A DNA stretch of 64,000 nucleotides from Dictyobacter kobayashii (GTDB lineage: Bacteria; Chloroflexota; Ktedonobacteria; Ktedonobacterales; Ktedonobacteraceae): NCBI RefSeq assembly GCF_003967555.1, contig NZ_BIFS01000001.1:3472001-3536000 (forward strand). Direction: 5' to 3'. Both the position numbers and the translations under genes were made by a program. Under the pieces are notes generated by a model. That model did no database searches. It was not told where the DNA came from and was given only the letters and a program-made list of their open reading frames with translations. Shown here in pieces: positions 10,382 through 19,062 of the stretch. Positions within the stretch are counted from its first letter, which is position 1. Every line of letters starts with the position of its first letter.

Positions 10382-10920
10382 TTGTCACCGCTCATTTATT
10401 CTTATAACTCGATTCAGATCATAAGAGGACGATATATTGCGTCTTCTGTACTCATGTACGAGCAGCGGTTAAAAAAGTTGTAATCTTTCGTTGCAGTGTA
10501 ACACGAGTGGGACCCGGTGGCAAGAGGGAAAGTACTTCTACACGGCCTTTTTGGATGGTTTTTGTGACAATAATTTCATTATTACACAGAAAATCGTACC
10601 GCTAATGGCCGCCATGTGCCTATTTTATGAATATCTATTCATTTATAAGCACAGCCTTTGTCATAAATGGCCCACCGCATTGGGCTGTAGCTGACTTACA
10701 GGGAATACCCACACTGGATTGGCTGCAGCCCCTGAGATTACAAACGCGTTGCTCGCTGCTCTTTTTCTACTTGATCTGGATCGTTGTAAACAACAATTTC
10801 TATTCCCTATATCGTATAGACGTAATAAAACGTTGCAATCAAATTACTATAACAAAAAACCATCTCGATTTCGTCCCCGACTTTTTGAAACGCTGTGTTA
10901 TCGTAAACAGATAGCAAAAA
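10382..10920. other. Gap without a gene
   Basis: About 540 bases, AT-rich, between the sigma gene (reading left) and the end of the next minus-strand gene. Open frames here have no family pattern, no good ribosome site and overlap each other. The part next to 10381 must hold the sigma-operon promoter, but I see no strong consensus. Confidence 0.6.
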
Positions 10921-10958
10921 GGGAAGATGCATCTGACCAACAGATCTGGCATCTTCCC
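10921..10958 (-). terminator. Rho-independent terminator of the beta-propeller gene
   Basis: Stem GGGAAGATGC / GCATCTTCCC (10921-10930 with 10949-10958) with an inner second stem (ATCTG/CAGAT). On the minus strand it is followed by five T. It lies 27 bases past the stop at 10985. Confidence 0.8.
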
Positions 10959-10984
10959 AGTGAGAATAAAGTGAAACCGAGGGA

Positions 10985-12175
10985 TTATCTGGTTAGCACA
11001 TTCAAGCTGTTGGTATTGTCATTGGTGAAATAGATCTTGAGATTGCCCTGTCGATCTTTAACTGCTGCAACACCAAAGAGGGCTGAATTATTACCCTGGG
11101 CATCAACAACGGCGGGATCGATCTGTTTTACGCCAACTACGCTACCTTTCTGGAGATTAATCTCAACCAGATTATTGTCATTCAAGTTAACGACCAGAGC
11201 ATCGCCATTTAATGGGTTGATGGTCATACCACCGGGATTATTCAAAGGTGTGCCTTTGAATAGTGTTTGAGATTTAACCACGCTTTTGAGATTGTTACTA
11301 TGTGGGTAGGCGGCAATGCGATTGTTTGAAGGATCAATTGCCAGCAGGACATCTTTCCATTTTTTACTCCCAACTTTGAGTTCAGGGAGCCAGCACAGCT
11401 CGATCTTTGAAATCTTACCTCTTAGCGCGAACTGACCAATCTGTGTAACCTGGAAGCGTACAGGTTTACCATGTTTCGGGTCCATTATATCGACGCGCAT
11501 GATTTTGCCATCAAATTTGTTACTTGTAAAGAAGGTTGCGATTTTATCGTTGTCTTTATCTTTGGCTTGCCCGACTGTAATGCCCCAGGGTCCATTGAAT
11601 AATGGGCTTTTCAGTGTCTGGAAAATAGATCCATTAGCATTAAGCATCAGCACATTATTGCCAGTAGAGTTTGCAATCAGCAACTTGCCACCGTCGAATG
11701 CCATAGCGGATGGCCCTGAAACGCCATTTACGGCCGGCATATTGAATACACGTTCTTTGCCAGCATCTGGAGGGAACTTTATAATTGTTGTCCCCTTGTC
11801 CTCATTACCGATATTCGAGACAAGTACATCCCCAGCTTTTAACGTTGGAGACAGATTTACAGGCGTAATCGCGACCTTGTAAGGATTTGGATCGACCATG
11901 GCTTTTTTGCCTGCGAAATCGAGTACATTTGCCGTACTGCCGATTTGCATGATATGTTTAAGCCCATTAATAGTTGTGATTGCCACAGCAGGCTGCTGTT
12001 TATGCTGCATGTAAGCAGCATGGGATGGGCTTAATTGCTGAAAAGCAAAAAAGCCTAGCGCGCACACTAGTATTATAATAGTCATGAAAATACCCAGGCG
12101 ACCATTATGCGAAGTTGAAAAGCTTTTTGAGCTTGCTGTGCCACACTGCTCATTTGCCTTGCCAGGAAGTAACAT
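10985..12175 (-). CDS. Secreted or anchored NHL/SMP-30-like beta-propeller protein
   Basis: Protein of 396 residues with one N-terminal transmembrane segment (LGIFMTIIILVCALGFFAF) followed by an outside domain. This domain shows repeated units of the form GPSAMAFDGGKLLIANSTGNN, GPWGITVGQ...FTSN and NPGGMTINPLNGDALVVNLNDN, as in NHL or SMP-30/gluconolactonase propellers. No catalytic residues can be assigned. The ATG at 12175 is chosen because GAGGAG lies eight bases upstream; the frame runs open to 12250 but without a ribosome site. It has its own terminator and a divergent neighbour (GNAT), so it is likely a single-gene unit. Function unknown. Confidence 0.65.
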   Translation of the reverse strand: MLLPGKANEQCGTASSKSFSTSHNGRLGIFMTIIILVCALGFFAFQQLSPSHAAYMQHKQQPAVAITTINGLKHIMQIGSTANVLDFAGKKAMVDPNPYKVAITPVNLSPTLKAGDVLVSNIGNEDKGTTIIKFPPDAGKERVFNMPAVNGVSGPSAMAFDGGKLLIANSTGNNVLMLNANGSIFQTLKSPLFNGPWGITVGQAKDKDNDKIATFFTSNKFDGKIMRVDIMDPKHGKPVRFQVTQIGQFALRGKISKIELCWLPELKVGSKKWKDVLLAIDPSNNRIAAYPHSNNLKSVVKSQTLFKGTPLNNPGGMTINPLNGDALVVNLNDNNLVEINLQKGSVVGVKQIDPAVVDAQGNNSALFGVAAVKDRQGNLKIYFTNDNTNSLNVLTR

Positions 12176-12358
12176 TGATACTTCTCCTCTTCTTAGCATA
12201 GAAAAGTTAAATACGTGAACATAAGGTTGCCACATATTTTGCAACTTCATGCTTATTCACACGCCCCGATAAAGTCATATTTTCTTGAATACCCAAAAGT
12301 CATTTGACAGCTATGTATCAAACAATTAGTGGAAGATTAGAGAAAGAAGAGAAGAAAA

Positions 12359-12841
12359 ATGAGCGTATCCATTCGACTTATGTTCGATGAAGATATGGAA
12401 CCTATTGTTCAGCTATCACTGTTAGCCTGGGCCCCCGTGTTTGACTCATTCCAGCAAGTACTGGGTGAACGTATCTATGCATTGATGTATCCCAATTGGA
12501 AAAGGCAGCAGCAAGAAGTGGTTGAGAAGTATTGTCGTGACGAGCAGACCATCGTCTATGTTGCGAACGTAGATGGGCGCGTGGCTGGATTTATCACCTA
12601 CACAATCAATGATGAAGACAAAACAGGGGAAGTTGATCTGCTGGCCGTCCATCCCGAATATCAAAATCGTGGCATTGGGACCGAGTTGAATACCTTCGTG
12701 TTTGAGAGGATGAAAGAACGTGGGATAAAGCTCGCCGTTGTAGGAACGGGTGGAGATCCAGGCCATGCGCCTGCGAGAAGATCATACGAGAAGGCTGGCT
12801 ATATCGGTTTACCGTTAATGCGCTACTATAAAGATCTATAG
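12359..12841 (+). CDS. GNAT family N-acetyltransferase
   Basis: A 160-residue single-domain acetyltransferase. Motif A is clear: VDLLAVHPEYQNRGIGTELN, with the Q/R-x-x-G-x-G/A acetyl-CoA loop. The C-terminal ARRSYEKAGYIGLPLMRYYK is the usual GNAT end. A purine-rich ribosome site (AAGAAGAGAAG) directly precedes the ATG. Substrate is unknown. It is divergent from the propeller gene and convergent with hicA-hicB. Confidence 0.85.
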   Translation: MSVSIRLMFDEDMEPIVQLSLLAWAPVFDSFQQVLGERIYALMYPNWKRQQQEVVEKYCRDEQTIVYVANVDGRVAGFITYTINDEDKTGEVDLLAVHPEYQNRGIGTELNTFVFERMKERGIKLAVVGTGGDPGHAPARRSYEKAGYIGLPLMRYYKDL

Positions 12842-12956
12842 CCTTATCAAGGCCAGAATAGGCTCTACAGGCTACTTCAGCGGATATATTTTGTTTAACA
12901 GAAGAGTTTTTCTTACTGTCAATTCAGGCGCTTCTTGTATATTTTAGTACTAAAGT

Positions 12957-13003
12957 AAAAGAAAAAGCACCCAATATTAAGTATATCGGATGCTTTTTCT
13001 TTT
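12957..13003. terminator. Bidirectional terminator between GNAT and hicB
   Basis: Stem AAAAGAAAAAGCA / TGCTTTTTCTTTT (about 12957-12969 with 12991-13003) gives a T-tract on either strand. It overlaps the hicB stop codon. Confidence 0.6.
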
Positions 13004-13217
13004 AGGCTGCTACTATTCTTGGTGGTGGTATCGGTGCTCCATCTGCGATAGCTGACATTAACCAACTTTCAATAGCATCTTGTCCTTGTTGTACTGCCTC
13101 CTCGTAGGACTTGCCATGCGTCATACATCCTGGCAACTCTGGAACAGAAACAACATAGATCTGGTCTTCGTCATCCCATTGAATAACCATAGAATAGTGC
13201 TTTGGATTGGGATACAC
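13002..13217 (-). CDS. hicB: HicB family antitoxin
   Basis: A 71-residue protein with the partial RNase H fold of HicB antitoxins: YSMVIQWDDEDQIYVVSVPE followed by LPGCMTHGKSYEEAVQQGQD and AIESWL. It should bind and neutralise HicA. It starts one base after the hicA stop. It is shorter than HicB forms with an added C-terminal DNA-binding domain, so if it regulates its promoter it must do so another way. The order toxin then antitoxin is usual for hicAB. Confidence 0.85.
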   Translation of the reverse strand: MYPNPKHYSMVIQWDDEDQIYVVSVPELPGCMTHGKSYEEAVQQGQDAIESWLMSAIADGAPIPPPRIVAA

Positions 13218-13218
13218 A

Positions 13219-13419
13219 TCAACCTCCTAATCTTTTCAACGCATTGTTCACTTGTATTATTTGGTATCGTTCTGCGTCGTCTCCGTCTTTGCCTGAAAGG
13301 GTAACTCGAATATCTGGCAGATTAGGATGAGTCCACACAGTATGGCTTCCTTTGCCTGGCCTCCATAAGAAACCAGATCTAGAAAGCCTTGCTTTTAATT
13401 CTCTTATTTTTACAGGCAT
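13219..13419 (-). CDS. hicA: HicA family mRNA interferase toxin
   Basis: A 66-residue double-stranded-RNA-binding-fold toxin. It has the family pattern KARLSRSGFLWRPGKGSHTV with the catalytic histidine in GSH, and ends RYQIIQVNNALKRLGG. HicA cleaves mRNA when not bound by HicB. The product ends one base before hicB begins, so the pair is co-transcribed. Located at the right edge of an accessory stretch. Confidence 0.85.
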   Translation of the reverse strand: MPVKIRELKARLSRSGFLWRPGKGSHTVWTHPNLPDIRVTLSGKDGDDAERYQIIQVNNALKRLGG

Positions 13420-13515
13420 GTACCACTCCTCGGTTTGCCTTTATTAATAATAACACAGGATGATGGATGTTCTTATTTTTCCTTGATGGGTTGATGGCAT
13501 ATCATTCTCAAGAAC

Positions 13516-14421
13516 TTAATCAGCAGTATTGTTAATTATTGTACCTGTTAGGTCGGCACCGCTGAGGTCGGCACCGCTGAGATCAGCACCGCTGAGATTG
13601 GCTTCTCTGAGGTCGGCTTCGCGAAGTTTGATTTCTCTGAGATTGGCGCCGCTAAGATTGGTCCTGTTGAGATTAGCTGGAGAAGCAGAGGCTCCACGCC
13701 AATAGTTCCCGCCTTGACCAACTGGGAAGATGGATGCTCCACGGAGGTCGGCTCTACTGAGGTTCGTTCCACTGAGAATGCCTGGAAAGAAAGAGGCTCC
13801 CTTTAGATCTGCACCACTAAAGTTGACTGTGCTGAGATTTGATCCGGGGAGATGCGACTCTCTGAGATTTGCGTCTCTGAAATCAGCATTCTCGATATTT
13901 GCCGGAAAGAGGAACGCTCTATAGAGTTGGGCATCTTGGAGATTAGCCCCTTGTAGATTAACGTTATGGAGATAGGCCTCATTGCAATTGACCCCCCAGA
14001 GATTGGCACCACTGAGATTGGCGTTGCTGAGTTTAGCTTTGTAGAGGTCAGCCAGATCGAGGTCAGCATTGCTGAGATCAGCATTCTCTAGGTTGGCCTG
14101 GATAAAATCGGCTGCTAGGAGAGAAGCATTGCTGAGATTGGTTCCGCTAAGGTTCGCTCTAATGAAAATAGCCTCGCGCAGATTGGCCCCGCTAAAATCA
14201 GCTCCACTCAGATTGGAACAAATGAGATTGGTCTTGTAGAGGTTGGCGCCTCTAAAGTTGGCACCTGATAAGTTTAAACTATTGAGGTTAGCTTCCTGTA
14301 AGTTTGCATTAATAAGGATCAATTTCTCAGGGCTTTCAAGTTGCTGGAGTAACGTCTCCACATCTTCCCTTGATAAAGGCCTATCTCCTTGTTCTGCAGC
14401 TTCGTGGGTATTACTATTCAC
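13516..14421 (-). CDS. Pentapeptide-repeat protein
   Basis: A 301-residue protein. From about residue 40 to near the end it is built of A(D/N)LxX pentapeptides (GANFRGANLYKTNLICSNL and similar), some 45 in number, which fold into a right-handed quadrilateral beta-helix. The N-terminal 35 residues are charged and not repetitive (REDVETLLQQLESPEKL). A short irregular stretch (PVGQGGNYWRGASASPANLN) interrupts the helix near residue 245. Some proteins of this shape mimic DNA and bind gyrase, but most have no known role and nothing here shows which applies. It follows a small unknown gene by 12 bases and may share its transcript. Confidence 0.85.
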   Translation of the reverse strand: MNSNTHEAAEQGDRPLSREDVETLLQQLESPEKLILINANLQEANLNSLNLSGANFRGANLYKTNLICSNLSGADFSGANLREAIFIRANLSGTNLSNASLLAADFIQANLENADLSNADLDLADLYKAKLSNANLSGANLWGVNCNEAYLHNVNLQGANLQDAQLYRAFLFPANIENADFRDANLRESHLPGSNLSTVNFSGADLKGASFFPGILSGTNLSRADLRGASIFPVGQGGNYWRGASASPANLNRTNLSGANLREIKLREADLREANLSGADLSGADLSGADLTGTIINNTAD

Positions 14422-14433
14422 TTTATCTTTCTT

Positions 14434-14757
14434 TCAATAACGAAACGAAGCCTCACCGTCAACAATACTTAACAACATGGACTCTATCTTTGTTCCGTCG
14501 CTTCCAATTAAATATAAGTTGAGGTGCTCAATAGCTTCATATATTTTGTCATATGCATCTTCCGCCTCGCGTGTTGCTGCATCCTCTACCGCCTCTACCA
14601 CCTTGCGCGCTGCTGCATCCTCTGCCTCGAAAAGTGGACGAAATTCTTCGAATGCCAATTTTGCGGTGAAATGACAGAGTATCCATGGCTGATCAATACC
14701 ATATCGTGTTAGTGTACCAAGCTGCGTGTCACCATGCATGAGCTCGTAACTCACCAT
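14434..14757 (-). CDS. Small acidic protein of unknown function
   Basis: A 107-residue protein I do not recognise. It starts MVSYELMHGDTQLGTL with an aromatic-rich first half (DQPWILCHFTAKLAFEEFRP). The middle is an alanine/glutamate-rich helix (AARKVVEAVEDAATREAEDA), and the end is a short beta-like stretch (LNLYLIGSDGTKIESMLL). No membrane segment or signal peptide. It stands 12 bases before the pentapeptide-repeat gene and 39 bases after the CutA-DinB gene on the same strand. A gene is supported by length, codon pattern and spacing only. Confidence 0.55.
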   Translation of the reverse strand: MVSYELMHGDTQLGTLTRYGIDQPWILCHFTAKLAFEEFRPLFEAEDAAARKVVEAVEDAATREAEDAYDKIYEAIEHLNLYLIGSDGTKIESMLLSIVDGEASFRY

Positions 14758-14796
14758 TATATCTGCTCCTTTATGTTGTGACCTCTTGCCTCGTTG

Positions 14797-15597
14797 CTAA
14801 TAGCAAAGCTGATCTAATTCCTGGGCATGTTGAAGATGGTGTTCAATGACTCTCTTCATGCGATCGTAAACGTAGTGGTTTGGAACAAAATTATTCTTAT
14901 CCTGGGTTCTGAGCATGGACACAAAATCTAAGTGAGTTTTATGAGCTATATTTAATACATCCTCGAAGGCTTGATTTCCTATCAATGCTATAAATTCGTC
15001 ATTAGCTGCTTCATCTAACCCAGCATGTTGGGCTTTGCTCGCATATGCAATAGGAGGTAGTCCTTTAATGACCTGGGGGAGTTGTGTTGTGGCCTGGGCG
15101 GCCCACCCGGCGATATGAGCAAGGATCTCACGTGGTCCCCACTCTCCGTTTTGAATTTCGACGCCTCGTTTTGCTGCAGCAGTAGCAGCTCTTACCAGCT
15201 GCTCATATACATTATCAAACTCGCGGATAATTTGCTCTTTGCGATCTGCTGAATTGTGTAAGGGAGGTTCTGTTTCCTGCATTGCCGTCTCCTCTGAAAT
15301 CCATTGAAAGTAGCTTGGGCTGCCTGCGACGATTGGGAAAGCGGTGATACCTGGTTCCTTATATGGATGGAGTTGACGAATTAATTCTTCTGCTTTCTGG
15401 TAGAGTTCTAACCTTGTTTTCGCCGTGACTACCCATTCTTCTGCTGTTACCATTTTTCCCTTCCACCAGTATGTGCTTTCTATTGGGCCAGATACCTGGC
15501 TGCTCGCGGCGCATCGCTGGTCAACAAGGGCTTTGGCAATCTTTTGAGCATCTTCTTTCTGTGCTGTTGCTGTGCGAACATCGATAAACTGTACCAT
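14797..15597 (-). CDS. CutA1-like domain fused to a DinB-like domain
   Basis: A 266-residue two-domain protein. Residues 1 to about 104 match CutA1 divalent-cation tolerance proteins (AQKIAKALVDQRCAASSQVS, STYWWKGKM, EELIRQLHPYKEPGI, FPIVAGSPSYFQWI). Residues about 120-266 look like a four-helix DinB/maleylpyruvate isomerase-type domain (WGPREILAHIAGWAAQ and HHLQHAQELDQL), which binds a metal by histidines. CutA1 proteins are trimers, so the fusion would carry three DinB domains. CutA is normally a separate protein of about 105 residues. The start at 15597 follows the stop of the upstream TPR remnant closely, with AAGGGAA as ribosome site. Function of the fusion is unknown. Confidence 0.75.
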   Translation of the reverse strand: MVQFIDVRTATAQKEDAQKIAKALVDQRCAASSQVSGPIESTYWWKGKMVTAEEWVVTAKTRLELYQKAEELIRQLHPYKEPGITAFPIVAGSPSYFQWISEETAMQETEPPLHNSADRKEQIIREFDNVYEQLVRAATAAAKRGVEIQNGEWGPREILAHIAGWAAQATTQLPQVIKGLPPIAYASKAQHAGLDEAANDEFIALIGNQAFEDVLNIAHKTHLDFVSMLRTQDKNNFVPNHYVYDRMKRVIEHHLQHAQELDQLCY

Positions 15598-15602
15598 TTC
15601 CC

Positions 15603-16175
15603 TTACTCGCTTTCTGGAAGTTGGCCTCCAAAGATGTCCCTAGCTAGCAATAGAAATTGCTTTTCGGATAGCCATTTTTTAGGTACCTTCTGATAAACTG
15701 CGTAGGCTTCATTATATCGCCTCTGGCTCCCTAGAGTCGCTGCTGACATTATCCCTCTTCGTAGATGATCTACATATAGAGGTAGCTCTCCCATTCCTTG
15801 CGCAACATCAGCCTGGTCAATGATTATTTCGCTTATACCTCTATCGTGTAGTAACTGGATATTGGCCGCTGTATCGAATGCATTCCACGCTTTCCGGTAG
15901 TAGTTTTTAGCGGGGAAGTGTTCTGCAAGGTGCAGGTACATTTTTCCTTCCCATTGATGTATGACTGGTAAACTGCAATCCGCATAAAGGAAGCTGGGAT
16001 CATGCTCAGGATAGAGGAGAAAATGTTCTTGAGCCAATCTGATACATTTGAGAGCTTCTTGTTCCTCTTCGCATTGAGCATATGCATCAGCCAGGGCAAT
16101 ATAGATATCGCTTCTTATCAATGAACTTTCATGGCCTAATATATGTAGAGCGTTTTGTAGAGTTTCTATTGCTTG
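15603..16175 (-). pseudogene. C-terminal remnant of a TPR protein
   Basis: A frame of 190 codons showing tetratricopeptide helices (SDIYIALADAYAQCEEEQEA, WNAFDTAANIQLL, RRYNEAYAVYQKVP). It resembles the C terminus of large XRE or signalling-ATPase regulators with TPR tails. There is no start region: the TPR-like reading continues upstream of the ATG at 16121 (AIETLQNALHILGHESS) and then meets a stop at 16176-16178, exactly where an inverted repeat begins. Only about 150 bases separate it from tRNA-Leu, so the rest of the gene is absent. A short protein from 16121 (172 residues) could still be made and is in tandem with the CutA-DinB gene. Confidence 0.65.
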
Positions 16176-16209
16176 CTAACGCAGGAGATCGCAATATCTC
16201 CTGCGTTAG
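16176..16209. repeat. Inverted repeat at the truncation point of the TPR gene
   Basis: Perfect 14-base arms CTAACGCAGGAGAT / ATCTCCTGCGTTAG (16176-16189 and 16196-16209) around six bases. No T-tract follows on either strand, so it is a poor terminator. The core CGCAGGAGA recurs at 16224-16232 and, inverted, in the anticodon arm of tRNA-Leu (16382-16390). Confidence 0.8.
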
Positions 16210-16330
16210 AGTCGTTTGTTCAGCGCAGGAGACTTTAGGAAAAATGGCGCAAAAAGCCAGTTTTTTGGTTTGGTGCCCTGGAAAGTGGTTTGCTGTGAAG
16301 TGGCTTGAGAAGTGCTTGTAGAAGAAGAGT

Positions 16331-16412
16331 GGGGCGAGAGGGACTCGAACCCTCACAGCCTTTCAGCCGGGAGATTTTAAGTCTCCTGCGTCTACCATTC
16401 CGCCATCGCCCC
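16331..16412 (-). tRNA. tRNA-Leu (anticodon TAA)
   Basis: An 82-base tRNA on the minus strand. Acceptor arms GGGGCGA and TCGCCCC pair. The anticodon stem GGAGA/TCTCC encloses CTTAAAA (anticodon TAA), a class II variable arm follows, and the T loop is GGTTCGAGTCC. The 3' CCA is not encoded. Confidence 0.95.
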
Positions 16413-16715
16413 GGATTTGGTATTACAGATAGTACCATGCTTCAGCCTGCGCGTCAATCACTTTTGGTGCGAATTTTGGCCTTTGTGAAGATATTTGTGT
16501 TTTTTTTATCTCTTCCTGTATAACTTTTCACTCTATTTTACCTGCCAAATAACACAAGGAATAATTAAGCCTTTCTTCTTGTTTCTGGGTTTTCTAGCAG
16601 AAAATACTAGTTTATTGTGCCCAATATTGACGGGGGCAGGTATCTAGGGCATAATACGAATCGTGCAGGAGTGAAAAATCGTTCATATAAAGGAATCAAC
16701 CAGGTACAAATCGCT

Positions 16716-18782
16716 ATGAGTAACGGCACAGAGAGCAAGAATATGTTTCCCGACCAGTTGGTGCGGGGTAGATACGATGTTATTGTTGTAGGCGCTGGTC
16801 ACGCCGGCTGTGAGGCGGCGTTGGCAAGTGCACGCATGGGCCGCAAGACGCTACTTCTGACCATGAATCTGGATAGTGTGGCTTTGATGCCCTGCAATCC
16901 TTCCATGGGTGGCCCGGCCAAAGGACATTTGATCAAAGAGATCGATGCTTTGGGCGGTGAGATCGGTCGCAATACCGATCGCACATTTATACAGATTCGC
17001 CTGCTGAATACAAGTAAAGGTCCCGCGGTACAGGCTCTGCGTGCTCAGTGTGATAAACAGGCTTACCGCCTGGCGATGAAGTTTGTGTTAGAGAGCCAGC
17101 CCAATCTGGAGCTGAAGCAGGCGACTATTTCACAACTGCTTAGCTACATTGGAAGTGATGGTCGCCCGGTGATGACCGGCGTGGTGACCAATAATGGCTG
17201 GCGTTATGAGGCTCCTTCGATCGTTTTGACGACCGGTACCTTTATTAATGGTCGATTGGTGGTAGGTGAGAAGACCCAGCCAGGCGGGCGCGCCGGTGAG
17301 GGTCCAGCTCTGGGGATCTCCGATTCGTTGCGTGCATTAGGATTGGAGATACGGCGTTTTAAGACCGGGACTCCTCCACGTATCGATGCCCGGACCGTTG
17401 ATTATAGCAAGACTGAGCTACAGCCGGGCAGCCGTGTGCCTCTCTACTTCTCGCGAGATCGCGCGGCCCACGAAGATGTTCAATTGCCGGGTGGACGCCC
17501 CAATCCTATATATCCAGTGACAGATGAGGATCTGCATGGCTGGCGGCCTCAGTTGCCTTGCTACCTGGTGCGCACGACTGAACGCACCCACCAGGTTATC
17601 CGCGATAACTTGCATCGCTCTCCACTCTATACAGGTGTGATTGAGGGCATTGGTCCCCGCTATTGTCCTTCGATTGAGGACAAAATCGTGCGTTTCGCTG
17701 ACAAGGTTTCGCACCAGATTTTCCTGGAACCTGAGGGATGGCGTACCGGTGAGATCTATGTGCAGGGACTGAATACCAGCTTACCAGAAGATGTGCAGCT
17801 GGATATGTTGCACTCGATTCCTGGTCTGGAGCATGCGGAGATGATGCGTGTCGGGTACGCGGTGGAATATGATTATGTGTCCCCCGATCAATTGTTGCCG
17901 ACTATGCAGACCAAGCCGGTAGCAGGACTCTTCCTGGCCGGTCAGATCAATGGTACTTCGGGATATGAGGAGGCGGCGGCTCAGGGTATTATGGCTGGTA
18001 TCAATGCTGCCCTGGCTGCTCGTGGCGAGGAAGCGTTTGTGCTGGGACGCCATGAAGCCTATATCGGTGTGTTGATCGACGATCTGGTGACACGGCCAAT
18101 GAGCGAGCCCTATCGCTTGCATACCTCGCGTGCCGAGCATCGACTTCTGTTGCGTCCAGATAGTGCGGATCTACGCCTGAGCGATCATGCTTTTCGCCTG
18201 GGCTTGATCGATGAAGAGCGCTATTTCCAGGTTGTCCACAAGCGGGCAGCCATTGAAAGTGCCCTTGATCGGTTGGATGGTGTGAGCTTTACTTCTTCGC
18301 GCCTGGTTGAAAACTGTGCGCAAGAGGTTGGTATTGCCCCTCTTGGCCAGATGTTGAGTGCACGTGAACTGTTGCGCCGACCTGAGGTGCGCTACCAGCA
18401 GATAGCACAACTGGCGCAACGTGTTGAGCAAGAACGTGCTGCCCTGGCCGAAGATCCTACCGCGATCGAAGGGACTGTCCAGCTACCACTCCTGGAGGAG
18501 GAAGCGGCTGAAGAGGTAGACCTGCAGGTCAAATACGAAAACTACATTCGCAAGCAAGAGCAATTGGTTCGTCGTACACGACGGCTTGAGGAGATGCGCA
18601 TCCCTGAATCCATCGATTATCAGGTAATTCCCCATTTGCGAACCGAGGCCCGTCAGAAGCTCATGCGTACCCTTCCTCGTACCGTTGGACAGGCTTCAAG
18701 AGTAGAGGGTGTGACACCAGCGGACGTTGCCATCTTGATGATCCAATTGGAAAAAATACGCGCATTAAAGGCTTCGTCTTGA
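16716..18782 (+). CDS. mnmG: tRNA uridine-5-carboxymethylaminomethyl modification enzyme MnmG
   Basis: FAD-dependent partner of MnmE in making cmnm5U34 in tRNAs that read split codon boxes. The N-terminal FAD motif is [17 protein letters not shown]. Typical MnmG blocks follow: [78 protein letters not shown], and the C-terminal [12 protein letters not shown] plus [18 protein letters not shown]. The frame is open further upstream to 16617, but the family start fits the ATG at 16716 (688 residues) or 16744; neither has a strong ribosome site. It is somewhat longer than the usual 630 residues because of an insert near residue 600 rich in Glu. Stands alone, with tRNA-Leu divergent upstream. Confidence 0.95.
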   Translation: MSNGTESKNMFPDQLVRGRYDVIVVGAGHAGCEAALASARMGRKTLLLTMNLDSVALMPCNPSMGGPAKGHLIKEIDALGGEIGRNTDRTFIQIRLLNTSKGPAVQALRAQCDKQAYRLAMKFVLESQPNLELKQATISQLLSYIGSDGRPVMTGVVTNNGWRYEAPSIVLTTGTFINGRLVVGEKTQPGGRAGEGPALGISDSLRALGLEIRRFKTGTPPRIDARTVDYSKTELQPGSRVPLYFSRDRAAHEDVQLPGGRPNPIYPVTDEDLHGWRPQLPCYLVRTTERTHQVIRDNLHRSPLYTGVIEGIGPRYCPSIEDKIVRFADKVSHQIFLEPEGWRTGEIYVQGLNTSLPEDVQLDMLHSIPGLEHAEMMRVGYAVEYDYVSPDQLLPTMQTKPVAGLFLAGQINGTSGYEEAAAQGIMAGINAALAARGEEAFVLGRHEAYIGVLIDDLVTRPMSEPYRLHTSRAEHRLLLRPDSADLRLSDHAFRLGLIDEERYFQVVHKRAAIESALDRLDGVSFTSSRLVENCAQEVGIAPLGQMLSARELLRRPEVRYQQIAQLAQRVEQERAALAEDPTAIEGTVQLPLLEEEAAEEVDLQVKYENYIRKQEQLVRRTRRLEEMRIPESIDYQVIPHLRTEARQKLMRTLPRTVGQASRVEGVTPADVAILMIQLEKIRALKASS

Positions 18783-19062
18783 CACTACACGCATTGAGCG
18801 TGTAACATACACACATATTACTCATTAATAATGTATCAATACGCAATAGAACCAGCGGTGTATGTTTCCCCCCTACATGCGCCAATGGTTCTTGTATGCA
18901 CATAAACTGTCAGTACAGGTACCTTTGCAGGTACTATTCATCGGGACAAGCCTGATGCCCGTAGGTTCTCTATAATGTTGATTTCCATCTAGTAGTCATT
19001 GATTGATAGATAATCTACAGGGGGTGCGCGGCAAACTGAGGAAGCAAGAAGAGGGGAAAACT
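18783..19062. other. Gap between mnmG and the response regulator
   Basis: About 280 bases without a gene. A seven-base hairpin TACACGC/GCGTGTA (18786-18804) follows the mnmG stop, and an imperfect longer inverted repeat (GAACCA...TGGTTC, 18849-18891) comes next. Neither has a clear T-tract. TATAAT at 18971-18976 lies about 90 bases before the regulator start and may be its -10 element. Confidence 0.4.

Noticed and set aside
10491..10914. Open frames of 60-100 codons in the gap after the sigma gene
   Set aside because: Overlapping frames, odd composition, no ribosome site or recognisable domain.
16176..16209. Inverted repeat as a terminator
   Set aside because: No T-tract on either strand, and the nearest gene on the minus strand reads away from it.
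18786..18980. Riboswitch upstream of the response regulator
   Set aside because: Inverted repeats are imperfect and I could match no known class.
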